A DNA stretch of 6,655 nt from NCBI GenBank assembly GCA_021808055.1, contig JAKBCH010000089.1, positions 1 through 6,655 of the forward strand, in the 5' to 3' direction. The notes below the pieces were generated by a model. That model saw only the letters and a program-made list of their open reading frames with translations. It was not told where the DNA came from and did not search any database. Each line of letters opens with the position of its first letter. Within the stretch, counting starts at the first letter, position 1. Shown here piece after piece: positions 1-4,880 of this stretch. The translations under genes were made by a program, and so were the position numbers. This DNA comes from Pseudomonadota bacterium. GTDB lineage: Bacteria; Pseudomonadota; Alphaproteobacteria; Acetobacterales; Acetobacteraceae.

Positions 1-462
1 CCGGCTCGCCAACTGCTCCAACTGCAACTGCGCGGCGGGGCGCTGCGTATCCAGGCTCGCCAGCAGCACCTTCTTGCGCTCGCGGTTCTTCAACCGCAGC
101 GCGATCTTGCCGGAGGTCGTGGTCTTGCCCGAGCCCTGCAAACCCACCATCAAAATCGGCAGCGGGGCAGGGGCGTTCATGTTCAGCGGCACCGTCATGC
201 CGCCCAGCGCCTCGATCAGCGCGTCATTGACGATCTTCACCACCATCTGGCCGGGGGTGACGGAGCGCAGCACTTCCGCGCCCACCGCCTTCTCCCGCAC
301 CGTGGCGACAAAATCCTTCACCACCGGCAACGCCACGTCGGCATCCAGCAGCGCCAGGCGGATTTCCCGCAGCGCGTCGTTCACATCGGCTTCAGACAGC
401 GCCCCGCGGCGGCGGAGCCTGTCGAAAATATCCCCGAATTTGCCCGACAGATTGTCGAACAT
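1..462 (-). CDS. ffh: Signal recognition particle GTPase Ffh, N-terminal part (cut by window edge)
   Basis: Ffh binds 4.5S RNA and signal sequences emerging from the ribosome, and delivers ribosomes to the membrane with the FtsY receptor. The 154 visible codons read MFDNLSGKFGDIFDRLRRRG at the start. A helical N domain spans about residues 1-90 (ALLDADVALPVVKDF, SVTPGQMVVKIVNDAL). The G domain follows, with P-loop GLQGSGKTT at 107-115 and DTQRPAAQ at 138-145, both hallmarks of SRP-type GTPases. The rest of the G domain and the methionine-rich M domain lie outside the window. The ATG at 462-460 is supported by a GGAGG (470-474) 7 nt upstream. FtsY shares the G-domain motifs, but the immediate N-domain start without an acidic A domain fits Ffh. 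Minus strand, 97 bp downstream of the AraC-type gene, with hairpins between. Identification is secure; this is a core housekeeping gene. Confidence 0.96.
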   Translation of the reverse strand, partial: MFDNLSGKFGDIFDRLRRRGALSEADVNDALREIRLALLDADVALPVVKDFVATVREKAVGAEVLRSVTPGQMVVKIVNDALIEALGGMTVPLNMNAPAPLPILMVGLQGSGKTTTSGKIALRLKNRERKKVLLASLDTQRPAAQLQLEQLASR

Positions 463-489
463 GAGCAAGCCTCCGAACAACGCAAAACG

Positions 490-519
490 CGCCGTGGTGC
501 GAACCCTCGCAGCACGGCG
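490..519 (-). terminator. GC-rich hairpin between the araC-type gene and ffh, possible terminator
   Basis: Perfect arms of 7 bp (490-496 with 513-519) continue, after one mismatch (497/512), into a further 5-bp stem (498-502 with 507-511) around a 4-nt loop. Read on the minus strand the stem is followed by CGTTTTGCG, a short U tract only. It lies 41 nt downstream of the AraC-type stop codon and 27 nt upstream of the ffh start. It could therefore terminate the regulator transcript or sit in the ffh leader. The structure is seen directly; the terminator role is inference, weakened by the poor T-run. Confidence 0.45.
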
Positions 520-527
520 GTTAATCT

Positions 528-544
528 GGGGCAGGCTTTGCCCC
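528..544. repeat. Short GC hairpin after the AraC-type stop codon
   Basis: GGGGCA (528-533) and TGCCCC (539-544) form a 6-bp perfect stem with a 5-nt loop. On the minus strand it starts 15 nt after the regulator's stop codon and is followed by AGATTAA, not a T-run. Together with the larger hairpin at 490-519 it may help separate the regulator and ffh transcripts. It could equally be a chance structure in GC-rich DNA. Confidence 0.3.
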
Positions 545-559
545 CCTCAGCCCATCAAG

Positions 560-1591
560 TCAAGAGGTCCGCCGGGATACCGCCCTTACCCTCTCTGGTG
601 AGGCGCCAAACCAGCGGTGGCAGGCGCGGGAAAACGGGCTCAGCTCCGCATAGCCCAAAAGCTGCGCAATGCCCGAAATGCTCAGATGCGGTTGCCGCAG
701 ATAACTTGCCGCCAGCGCCCGCCGCACATCCTGCACCGCCTCGGCATAGCTTAAGCCGAGATCATTCAGCCGCCTTTGCAGCGTCCAGCGCGCCAGGCCC
801 AGCGCCTCCGCCACATCCAGTATCGGCGGCGAGCCGTCCGGCAGGCGGGAGCGTATTTCCGCCCGCACCCTGGCTTCCAGCGGCACCCGTCCATGCGGCA
901 AACGGCGGCGGTAGGCTTCGGCCGCCAGCCGCGCGAACCGCCCGGCATCTGCCCCCTTCATCCGGCGCGAGAGGTCGCCGGGGCTGAACACGATGGCATT
1001 GGTCCGCTGGCCGAAAAACACCGGCGCGCCAAACACTTCTTCATGCGTGGCCCGCTCCTCTGGCTCGGGATGCTCAAACTGCACCTCAACCGGGCGAAAG
1101 CCTGTGCCATACGCCTCCCGCAGCAAATTCTGGAACATCGCGATGGTCAGCTCCGCATCCTGCCTTCGCTCGAAAATCCGCCAGTCCAGAATTCGGTATT
1201 CCAGCCGCAGAAACTCCCCCTCCGCCACCAGCCGGGCCTCGCTCGCCTCCTGGTGCAAGGGGAATAAATCCGTGAATTGCCGCAACGCGGTGCCGATGCT
1301 GGGGGCGGCCAGGGCTAAATCCCCCACCAGTCCGTGGCTGGAGGCCGGGAAGGAGCGCCCATAAAGCAGCCCGAAATCCGGCCGCCCGGAATGTTGGGCC
1401 GCGCGCTCCATCACCTCCACATAAGAGGACAGCGCCAGCCCGCCCTCGCTGCTGGCGTTCAAATTGCCCGCATCAATCCCCGCGGGGCCGAAAATCCGGT
1501 CCGCATCCGTGCCCAGTGCCCTTAATAAAGGCAGCAGACCCGCCGTGGCGCATAACGCCACTTGAGGCTCCCGCCCCGCCATAAAACCCAT
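560..1591 (-). CDS. AraC-family transcriptional regulator with OruR-like N-terminal ligand domain
   Basis: A 343-residue cytoplasmic DNA-binding regulator. The C-terminal part (about 238-340) is an AraC/XylS domain with two helix-turn-helices: ILDVAEALGLARWTLQRRLNDLGLSY (split here as 257-270 and 271-282) and ISGIAQLLGYAELSPF (305-320), ending in the conserved RWFGASPERVR (326-336). The N-terminal ~210 residues (LLPLLRALG, SYVEVMERAAQ, FGLLYGRS) match the Arabinose_bd/OruR-type effector domain used by regulators of amino-acid and amine catabolism. The length is normal for the family. ATG at 1591 is chosen because a G-rich stretch (GGGGGG) lies about 9 nt upstream; ATG at 1582 is an alternative. 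The likely targets are the aldehyde dehydrogenase and ABC importer to the right, now separated from it by the cassette; that link is inference. Minus strand, divergent from the cassette. Ligand unknown. Confidence 0.9.
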   Translation of the reverse strand: MGFMAGREPQVALCATAGLLPLLRALGTDADRIFGPAGIDAGNLNASSEGGLALSSYVEVMERAAQHSGRPDFGLLYGRSFPASSHGLVGDLALAAPSIGTALRQFTDLFPLHQEASEARLVAEGEFLRLEYRILDWRIFERRQDAELTIAMFQNLLREAYGTGFRPVEVQFEHPEPEERATHEEVFGAPVFFGQRTNAIVFSPGDLSRRMKGADAGRFARLAAEAYRRRLPHGRVPLEARVRAEIRSRLPDGSPPILDVAEALGLARWTLQRRLNDLGLSYAEAVQDVRRALAASYLRQPHLSISGIAQLLGYAELSPFSRACHRWFGASPERVRAVSRRTS

Positions 1592-1655
1592 TTTTTGGCC
1601 CCCCGCCCGGTTTACCCGTGGTCGGCGTTTCTCTCTGATGAGGGGAGACTAGGCT

Positions 1656-1680
1656 GGGAAAGGGGGAGGGGCAAGGTGGG
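1656..1680 (+). other. Potential G-quadruplex motif in the araC leader
   Basis: Four G-runs (1656-1658, 1662-1666, 1668-1671, 1678-1680) are separated by loops of 3, 1 and 6 nt. This meets the usual G3+N1-7 pattern on the plus strand, which is the template strand for the AraC-type gene. It sits 65-89 bp upstream of that gene's start, in a purine-rich stretch (about 1641-1700). The motif is seen directly; folding or any regulatory effect is unproven. Confidence 0.35.
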
Positions 1681-1737
1681 TAGAAATAAGAGGGATCCAT
1701 CACGCGTCGGGGCGGTCCCGTTGCGGTTCGGTTTTGT

Positions 1738-1766
1738 TTGACAATGATCTGTTCAGACAAAAGAAA
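1738..1766 (+). promoter_or_regulatory. Candidate promoter for the three-gene cassette
   Basis: A perfect TTGACA -35 hexamer (1738-1743) stands 17 bp before AAGAAA (1761-1766), a poor -10 match. The short palindrome TCTGTTCAGA (1748-1757) lies in the spacer. This is where base composition turns AT-rich, just upstream of a strong ribosome binding site (GGAGG, 1793-1797). The position suits the cassette, but the weak -10 leaves the call tentative. The rest of 1592-1804 holds only the G-rich tract and, presumably, the unrecognised promoter of the AraC-type gene. Confidence 0.25.
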
Positions 1767-1804
1767 GAGCGTTACACCAAATTAAGTTAAGGGGAGGCAA
1801 GTGA

Positions 1805-2305
1805 TTGTCCGGCGGGGGGTTGATAGGTGCGGCTCCAATTACGCTCGCGCTTGAAACGCGGCAAAAGCGAGCGATAGAAAACTCTTTGAACTTTAGCTTG
1901 CCCCACGCGGGCCTTCAGCTTCAGGTCGACGGGTTTAAAAAACAATATCCACTGGCACGACACAGAGATGTTGGGCCATGTAATACATACAATTGTCACG
2001 GCCTTACGCTCGCCAGCAGGCGGTGTGCAGTAACCGAGCCCGATATAATCCAAATTTTAAAGGATGATGGATTTGTTGAGGTTACATACTCAGACGCGGA
2101 GTGTGGCGACGTCATCGTGTATATCGAGCAGGGGGCGGTAACTCACTCAGGGGTTGTTGTCGGGCGCAAACAGGTATTAGAGGGAGTAATGTCCGAGCCC
2201 ATTATCTTAAGTAAATGGGGGTATTGTCATGAGGTCGTACACAAAGTTCACGAGTGCATGTACTTTGAGAATGCGACGTGTAATTACTATAGGTTGAAGG
2301 GTTAG
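1805..2305 (+). CDS. Small protein with NlpC/P60- or papain-like Cys/His motif, uncharacterised (DUF7689-like?)
   Basis: 166 residues, no signal peptide or membrane segment. After about 55 poorly structured residues comes TYNCHGLTLASRR (61-73), then ILKDDGFVEV (84-93), CGDVIVY (100-106), THSGVVV (113-119) and ILSKWG (134-139). A Cys in an NCHG turn followed about 50 residues later by a His in an HSG strand, after a GDVIVY strand, is the arrangement of papain/NlpC-P60-fold enzymes, so Cys64 and His114 are candidate catalytic residues. The pattern resembles the family I recall as DUF7689; not verified by search. Start: an in-frame TGA sits directly before the TTG at 1805, which has GGAGG (1793-1797) 7 nt upstream. 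No in-frame ATG occurs before Met129, so the first ~40 residues are uncertain. First gene of the cassette; the next starts 3 nt after its stop. Substrate unknown; it could be a hydrolase, amidase or inactive relative. Confidence 0.7.
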   Translation: MSGGGLIGAAPITLALETRQKRAIENSLNFSLPHAGLQLQVDGFKKQYPLARHRDVGPCNTYNCHGLTLASRRCAVTEPDIIQILKDDGFVEVTYSDAECGDVIVYIEQGAVTHSGVVVGRKQVLEGVMSEPIILSKWGYCHEVVHKVHECMYFENATCNYYRLKG

Positions 2306-2308
2306 ATA

Positions 2309-2761
2309 ATGCTTGTAGCTGACCTGAATTGTAGCGCGATGGAGCGCACATACGCCGCCGCAAATTCGCCGGCATTTTTGGCAATTCGTGCGAAGCGCGA
2401 CCCTTTAGCGCAAGCACTTGCTCAGAAAATTTCCAGTGAGCAGTTGTTTGACGAATTAAAGACGCTAGCGTCCAAGAATCTGGACTCGCTTAGGGATAGA
2501 GCTATTCCGTATGTGTTTTTGGGTGCTCTGGCCCTCCAAAATCAAGCTGATTTTTTGGGTCAAGCTCTGAGATTAAAGAGCGAAGATGAATGGTTCAAAC
2601 CAGTGGCATTTGTTCTTTTCGGCGAAGCAACACCGAACAATCTCAATACATTCTTTGGTGTCAATAAAGTTAATCCAATTTTCCAATCCTCTTTGACCAC
2701 GATTACGACGACAACCCACGTGACTGCCCCAAAAGCGTTACAAGATCGGGATTTAGGATGA
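2309..2761 (+). CDS. Hypothetical protein, mainly helical, middle gene of cassette
   Basis: 150 residues that I do not recognise. Residues about 10-105 look almost entirely alpha-helical and amphipathic (SPAFLAIRAKRDPLAQALAQ, LFDELKTLASKNLDSLRDRA, LGALALQNQADFLGQAL). They are followed by a loop-rich tail with a Thr-rich run (TTITTTT, 130-136) and a charged end. No signal peptide, no clear transmembrane segment, no catalytic motif. ATG 2309 has GAAGGG (2296-2301) 7 nt upstream. The gene begins 3 nt after the preceding stop and its stop overlaps the next start (ATGA at 2758-2761), so the three genes are very likely co-transcribed and translationally coupled. The all-helical body and lack of enzyme motifs would suit a binding or scaffold partner of its neighbours, but that is speculation. 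Confidence 0.7.
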   Translation: MLVADLNCSAMERTYAAANSPAFLAIRAKRDPLAQALAQKISSEQLFDELKTLASKNLDSLRDRAIPYVFLGALALQNQADFLGQALRLKSEDEWFKPVAFVLFGEATPNNLNTFFGVNKVNPIFQSSLTTITTTTHVTAPKALQDRDLG

Positions 2762-3189
2762 AGTGTATTTATCTTCTTTGTTCTGAGTCGGTCTCTGTCG
2801 ATAGCGCAACAAATCGCGTGAGCGTCTTCCATCTTCTGGACGAGGTTAATCTAATCCAGTGCCCCGGTGTTTTGCCGGTGATGGCAATTTCCTCTCTTCT
2901 AGAGCGCGAAGAAGGCGACGATGAGTCAACGCAAATCACGACAGACATTTCTTTTTCCGGCGTAAATATTGTTTCGGTTGTTGGCCAAATAGGTTTTCAC
3001 GCCCACAATCGCGCCCGCAATATTACGTTTGTTAATGGTTTATACGTAGCGTACCCGGGTGAATATACAGTTTCGATCACTCATAACGAGCAAAAAATTG
3101 GATCCTGGAGGTTCGCTGTGAGAACTCCCGGAGTAGAAGCTAAAACTTTTAGTTTTCAGTCGAGCGCAGAAGTTCGTTCCGAAAAATGA
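2758..3189 (+). CDS. Small beta-rich hypothetical protein (DUF6941-like?), last gene of cassette
   Basis: 143 residues. It opens with MKCIYLLCSESVSVDSATNR and continues VSVFHLLDEV (21-30), PGVLPVMAISSLLERE (36-51), ISFSGVNIVS (64-73), IGFHAHNRARNITFVNGLYVAYPGEYTVSI (78-107, split by turns) and GSWRFAV (115-121). Alternating strands, a PGEYTV turn and a terminal W-x-F-x-V strand suggest a beta-sandwich of C2-like type. The N-terminal 'D-x-x-T-N-R-V-S-V-F-H-L-L-D' pattern resembles the family I recall as DUF6941, of unknown function; not verified. No signal peptide despite a hydrophobic start. ATG 2758 overlaps the previous stop by 4 nt, with AGG directly adjacent and CGGG slightly further upstream, so translation probably depends on coupling. 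It is followed by an AT palindrome and a strong inverted repeat before the convergent dehydrogenase gene. Confidence 0.7.
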   Translation: MKCIYLLCSESVSVDSATNRVSVFHLLDEVNLIQCPGVLPVMAISSLLEREEGDDESTQITTDISFSGVNIVSVVGQIGFHAHNRARNITFVNGLYVAYPGEYTVSITHNEQKIGSWRFAVRTPGVEAKTFSFQSSAEVRSEK

Positions 3190-3191
3190 TG

Positions 3192-3206
3192 AATATAATT
3201 TATATT
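3192..3206. repeat. AT-only palindrome followed by T-run, downstream of the cassette
   Basis: AATATAA and TTATATT flank a single T, making a 15-nt perfect palindrome that runs into T-rich sequence (to 3211). It starts 2 nt after the last cassette stop codon. The stem contains only A-T pairs, so it is too weak for a normal intrinsic terminator by itself. It may act with the GC-containing inverted repeat just downstream or may be only AT-rich spacer. Confidence 0.3.
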
Positions 3207-3222
3207 TTTTTGAATCGATTTT

Positions 3223-3263
3223 CAATCGAACAGACTGTCGTGAGTGATTTGTCTGTTCGATTG
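3223..3263 (+). terminator. 13-bp perfect inverted repeat between convergent genes, terminator or element end
   Basis: CAATCGAACAGAC (3223-3235) and GTCTGTTCGATTG (3251-3263) are perfect reverse complements around a 15-nt spacer. On the plus strand CTTTTAA follows, a short T tract, so the simplest reading is an intrinsic terminator for the cassette. The minus-strand side has no T-run, so it would not serve the dehydrogenase well. Part of the left arm (AATCGA, 3224-3229) can also pair with TCGATT at 3215-3220, giving a competing 6-bp hairpin. The long spacer and the position at the composition boundary leave open a protein-binding site or the end of an inserted element. Confidence 0.5.
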
Positions 3264-3272
3264 CTTTTAATC

Positions 3273-4700
3273 CTACCCCCCATACCCCACGATGCTCTTA
3301 ATCTCTAAGAAATCGTGCATCGCCCAATCCGCATATTCCCGCCCATTGCCGGATTGCTTGTACCCACCGAAGGACGAGAAGAAATCCATATCCGGATAGT
3401 TCAGATACACCGACCCGGCCCGCATCTGTGCTGCCACATCGCGCACCTTTTTCATATCCTTGCCCTGCACATAGGCGGCCAGGCCATATACAGTGTCGTT
3501 GGCCATCTCCACAGCCTGGTCCAGCGTGTCATAAGGCATAATGGAAAGCACCGGCCCGAAAATCTCTTCCTTCTCGATTGTCATGCCCGGCTTCACATTG
3601 CCGAACACCGTTGGCTTGGCGAAATAGCCCTTGTTCAGCCCCGCTGGCCGCCCGGTGCCGCCGCAGGCCAGGGTCGCGCCGTCGTCAATCCCGGCCTGGA
3701 TCAGCTTCTGCACCTTGTCCCACTGCATCTGGCTCACCAGCGGGCCTAGCACCGTGCCATCGGCGAAAGCCGGGCCCGGTGTCTGTTTGCCCGCCTCGTC
3801 CGCCGCAATTTCCACGGCCTTGTCATGCAGCGCGGCGGGCACCAGCATCCGCGTCGCCGCGTCGCAAGACTGCCCGGTATTGATAAAACACGCGCCGATG
3901 CCCTGGCGCACGGCACTTTCCAAATCCACATCATCCAGCAGAATGTTCGCGGATTTGCCGCCCAACTCCTGGCACACGCGCTTCACCGTTGCCGCTGCTT
4001 CGCGCGCCACGATGGTGCCCGCACGGGTGGAGCCGGTGAAGCTCATCATGTCCACGCCGGGATGCCCGGCCATCACCTGGCCCACCTCCGGCCCGGTGCC
4101 GTTCACCAGGTTGAACACGCCTTTCGGCACCCCCGCCGCATGCATCGCCTCGGCGAAAATCAGCGCGTTGATCGGCGCGATCTCGGAAGGCTTCAGTACC
4201 ATGGTGCACCCCGTGGCCAAAGCAGGTGCCACCTTGCACACAATCTGGTTCAGCGGCCAGTTCCAGGGCGTTATTAACCCGCAAACGCCAATCGGCTCCT
4301 TCACCACCATGGTGCTGCCGCGCTGCTCGGTGAATTTGAAGCTCTTCAGCTTCTCAATCGTCGCCTCGAAATGCTTCTGCCCCACCCAGGCCTGCGCCTC
4401 TTTGGCAAAGGCAATCGGTGCGCCCATCTCCTTGGCGCAGGCTTCGGCGATATCGTCGTAGCGCTTGTTGTATTCGGCAAGGCAGGCTTCCAGCAGCTCC
4501 AGCCGTTCCTTTTGCGAAAACCGTGAATAGCTGGCAAAGGCCGCTTTCGCGGCGGCCACGGCCTTGTCCACATCGGCGGCTGAGCCACCGGAAATATGCG
4601 TGAACACCTCCTCGGTCGAGGGGTCGATCACCGCGATGCGGTTCGGCGCCGCCGGGTCCACCCATTCGCCGTTGATGTAGAATTTCAGATGATCGGCCAT
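3273..4700 (-). CDS. NAD(P)-dependent aldehyde dehydrogenase
   Basis: 475 residues, the usual ALDH superfamily length; oxidises an aldehyde to the carboxylate in the cytoplasm through a cysteine thioester. Visible hallmarks: TPWNWPLN (144-151) with Asn147, cofactor Lys170 in LKPSE, FTGSTRAG (221-228), catalytic Glu245 in QELGGKS, catalytic Cys279 in NTGQSCDA, and EEIFGPV (378-384) for cofactor contact. All key residues are present, so the enzyme should be active. Overall it resembles the group holding CddD/SSP0762-type and betaine-aldehyde-type dehydrogenases; the substrate cannot be fixed from sequence. ATG 4700 is preferred over an upstream TTG (4718) because GAGGAG (4705-4710) lies 4 nt before it and the protein then begins MADHLKFYINGEW. 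Divergent from the ABC importer genes, suggesting the pathway oxidises an aldehyde derived from the imported compound. Confidence 0.95.
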   Translation of the reverse strand: MADHLKFYINGEWVDPAAPNRIAVIDPSTEEVFTHISGGSAADVDKAVAAAKAAFASYSRFSQKERLELLEACLAEYNKRYDDIAEACAKEMGAPIAFAKEAQAWVGQKHFEATIEKLKSFKFTEQRGSTMVVKEPIGVCGLITPWNWPLNQIVCKVAPALATGCTMVLKPSEIAPINALIFAEAMHAAGVPKGVFNLVNGTGPEVGQVMAGHPGVDMMSFTGSTRAGTIVAREAAATVKRVCQELGGKSANILLDDVDLESAVRQGIGACFINTGQSCDAATRMLVPAALHDKAVEIAADEAGKQTPGPAFADGTVLGPLVSQMQWDKVQKLIQAGIDDGATLACGGTGRPAGLNKGYFAKPTVFGNVKPGMTIEKEEIFGPVLSIMPYDTLDQAVEMANDTVYGLAAYVQGKDMKKVRDVAAQMRAGSVYLNYPDMDFFSSFGGYKQSGNGREYADWAMHDFLEIKSIVGYGG

Positions 4701-4755
4701 GGCACTCCTCACTGGCAAATTTTCATCCCACTATGCCCGCCCGCCGGAAAAACCG

Positions 4756-4801
4756 GTTGACCCTGGAATACAGCAGGCGGAGGCTGTGTTCAGGGGTCAA
4801 C
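4756..4801. promoter_or_regulatory. Long imperfect dyad, candidate operator in the divergent promoter region
   Basis: Arms GTTGACCCTGGAATACAGC (4756-4774) and GCTGTGTTCAGGGGTCAAC (4783-4801) pair at 16 of 19 positions by Watson-Crick rules, with two G-T pairs and one mismatch, around an 8-bp centre. The dyad lies 56 bp from the dehydrogenase start and 80 bp from the preferred importer start. That is a natural place for a dimeric regulator controlling both directions. As RNA it would form a stable hairpin, and on the minus strand it is followed by CCGGTTTTTCC, so a leader attenuator for the dehydrogenase is an alternative. Binding by the AraC-type regulator is not shown. Confidence 0.55.
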
Positions 4802-4828
4802 AAAACAGGGGGGATCGCGTGGCAATCC

Positions 4829-4837
4829 TGTTATCAT
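4829..4837 (+). promoter_or_regulatory. Candidate extended -10 element for the ABC importer operon
   Basis: TGTTATCAT matches the extended -10 form (TG, one base, then TATCAT, 5 of 6 to consensus). No -35 is evident at the right spacing, which an extended -10 can tolerate, particularly with an activator. It overlaps the first possible ATG of the ATPase (4836). If this promoter is real, transcription begins near 4844 and translation must start at GTG 4881. Confidence 0.3.
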
Positions 4838-4880
4838 GGATGATACGAGACACGGCCTCGGGACAACAACAGGTGCGCAG

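Larger units (their letters stand above)
1741..3264. other. AT-rich accessory islet inserted between regulator and dehydrogenase
   Basis: About 1.5 kb with three plus-strand genes of unknown role. Hand-counted GC is about 37% at 1741-1800 and 42-45% in three sampled 60-nt stretches further in, against about 62-78% in the flanks; 1801-1860 is an exception at about 60%. The change at the right edge falls within a few bases of the dehydrogenase stop codon. No transposase, integrase, tRNA or convincing target-site duplication is visible. An 8-bp inverted match (CAGACAAA 1754-1761, TTTGTCTG 3248-3255) lies near the two edges but could be chance. Acquisition by horizontal transfer is inference from composition and gene content. 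Confidence 0.55.

Noticed and set aside
74..601. 175-codon plus-strand open frame over ffh
   Set aside because: The minus strand encodes unmistakable Ffh; the plus frame is Ser/Ala/Pro-rich shadow sequence.
538..1364. Several plus-strand open frames opposite the AraC-type gene
   Set aside because: Pro/Arg/Ala-rich, no motifs, and the minus strand gives a full-length conserved AraC-family protein.
1748..1757. TCTGTTCAGA palindrome sharing TGTTCAG with the dyad at 4756-4801, considered as a second operator
   Set aside because: Only 7 bases match (1750-1756 with 4787-4793) and the arm structure is not shared; too short to claim a common binding site.
1787..2053. 88-codon minus-strand frame at the left edge of the islet
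   Set aside because: Overlaps the first cassette gene, has no evident ribosome binding site or recognisable motif, and I could not support it as an integrase or transposase remnant.
3631..4461. 276-codon open frame on the plus strand opposite the aldehyde dehydrogenase
   Set aside because: It lies fully within a clear ALDH gene, has no domain pattern, and is the usual antisense shadow in GC-rich DNA.
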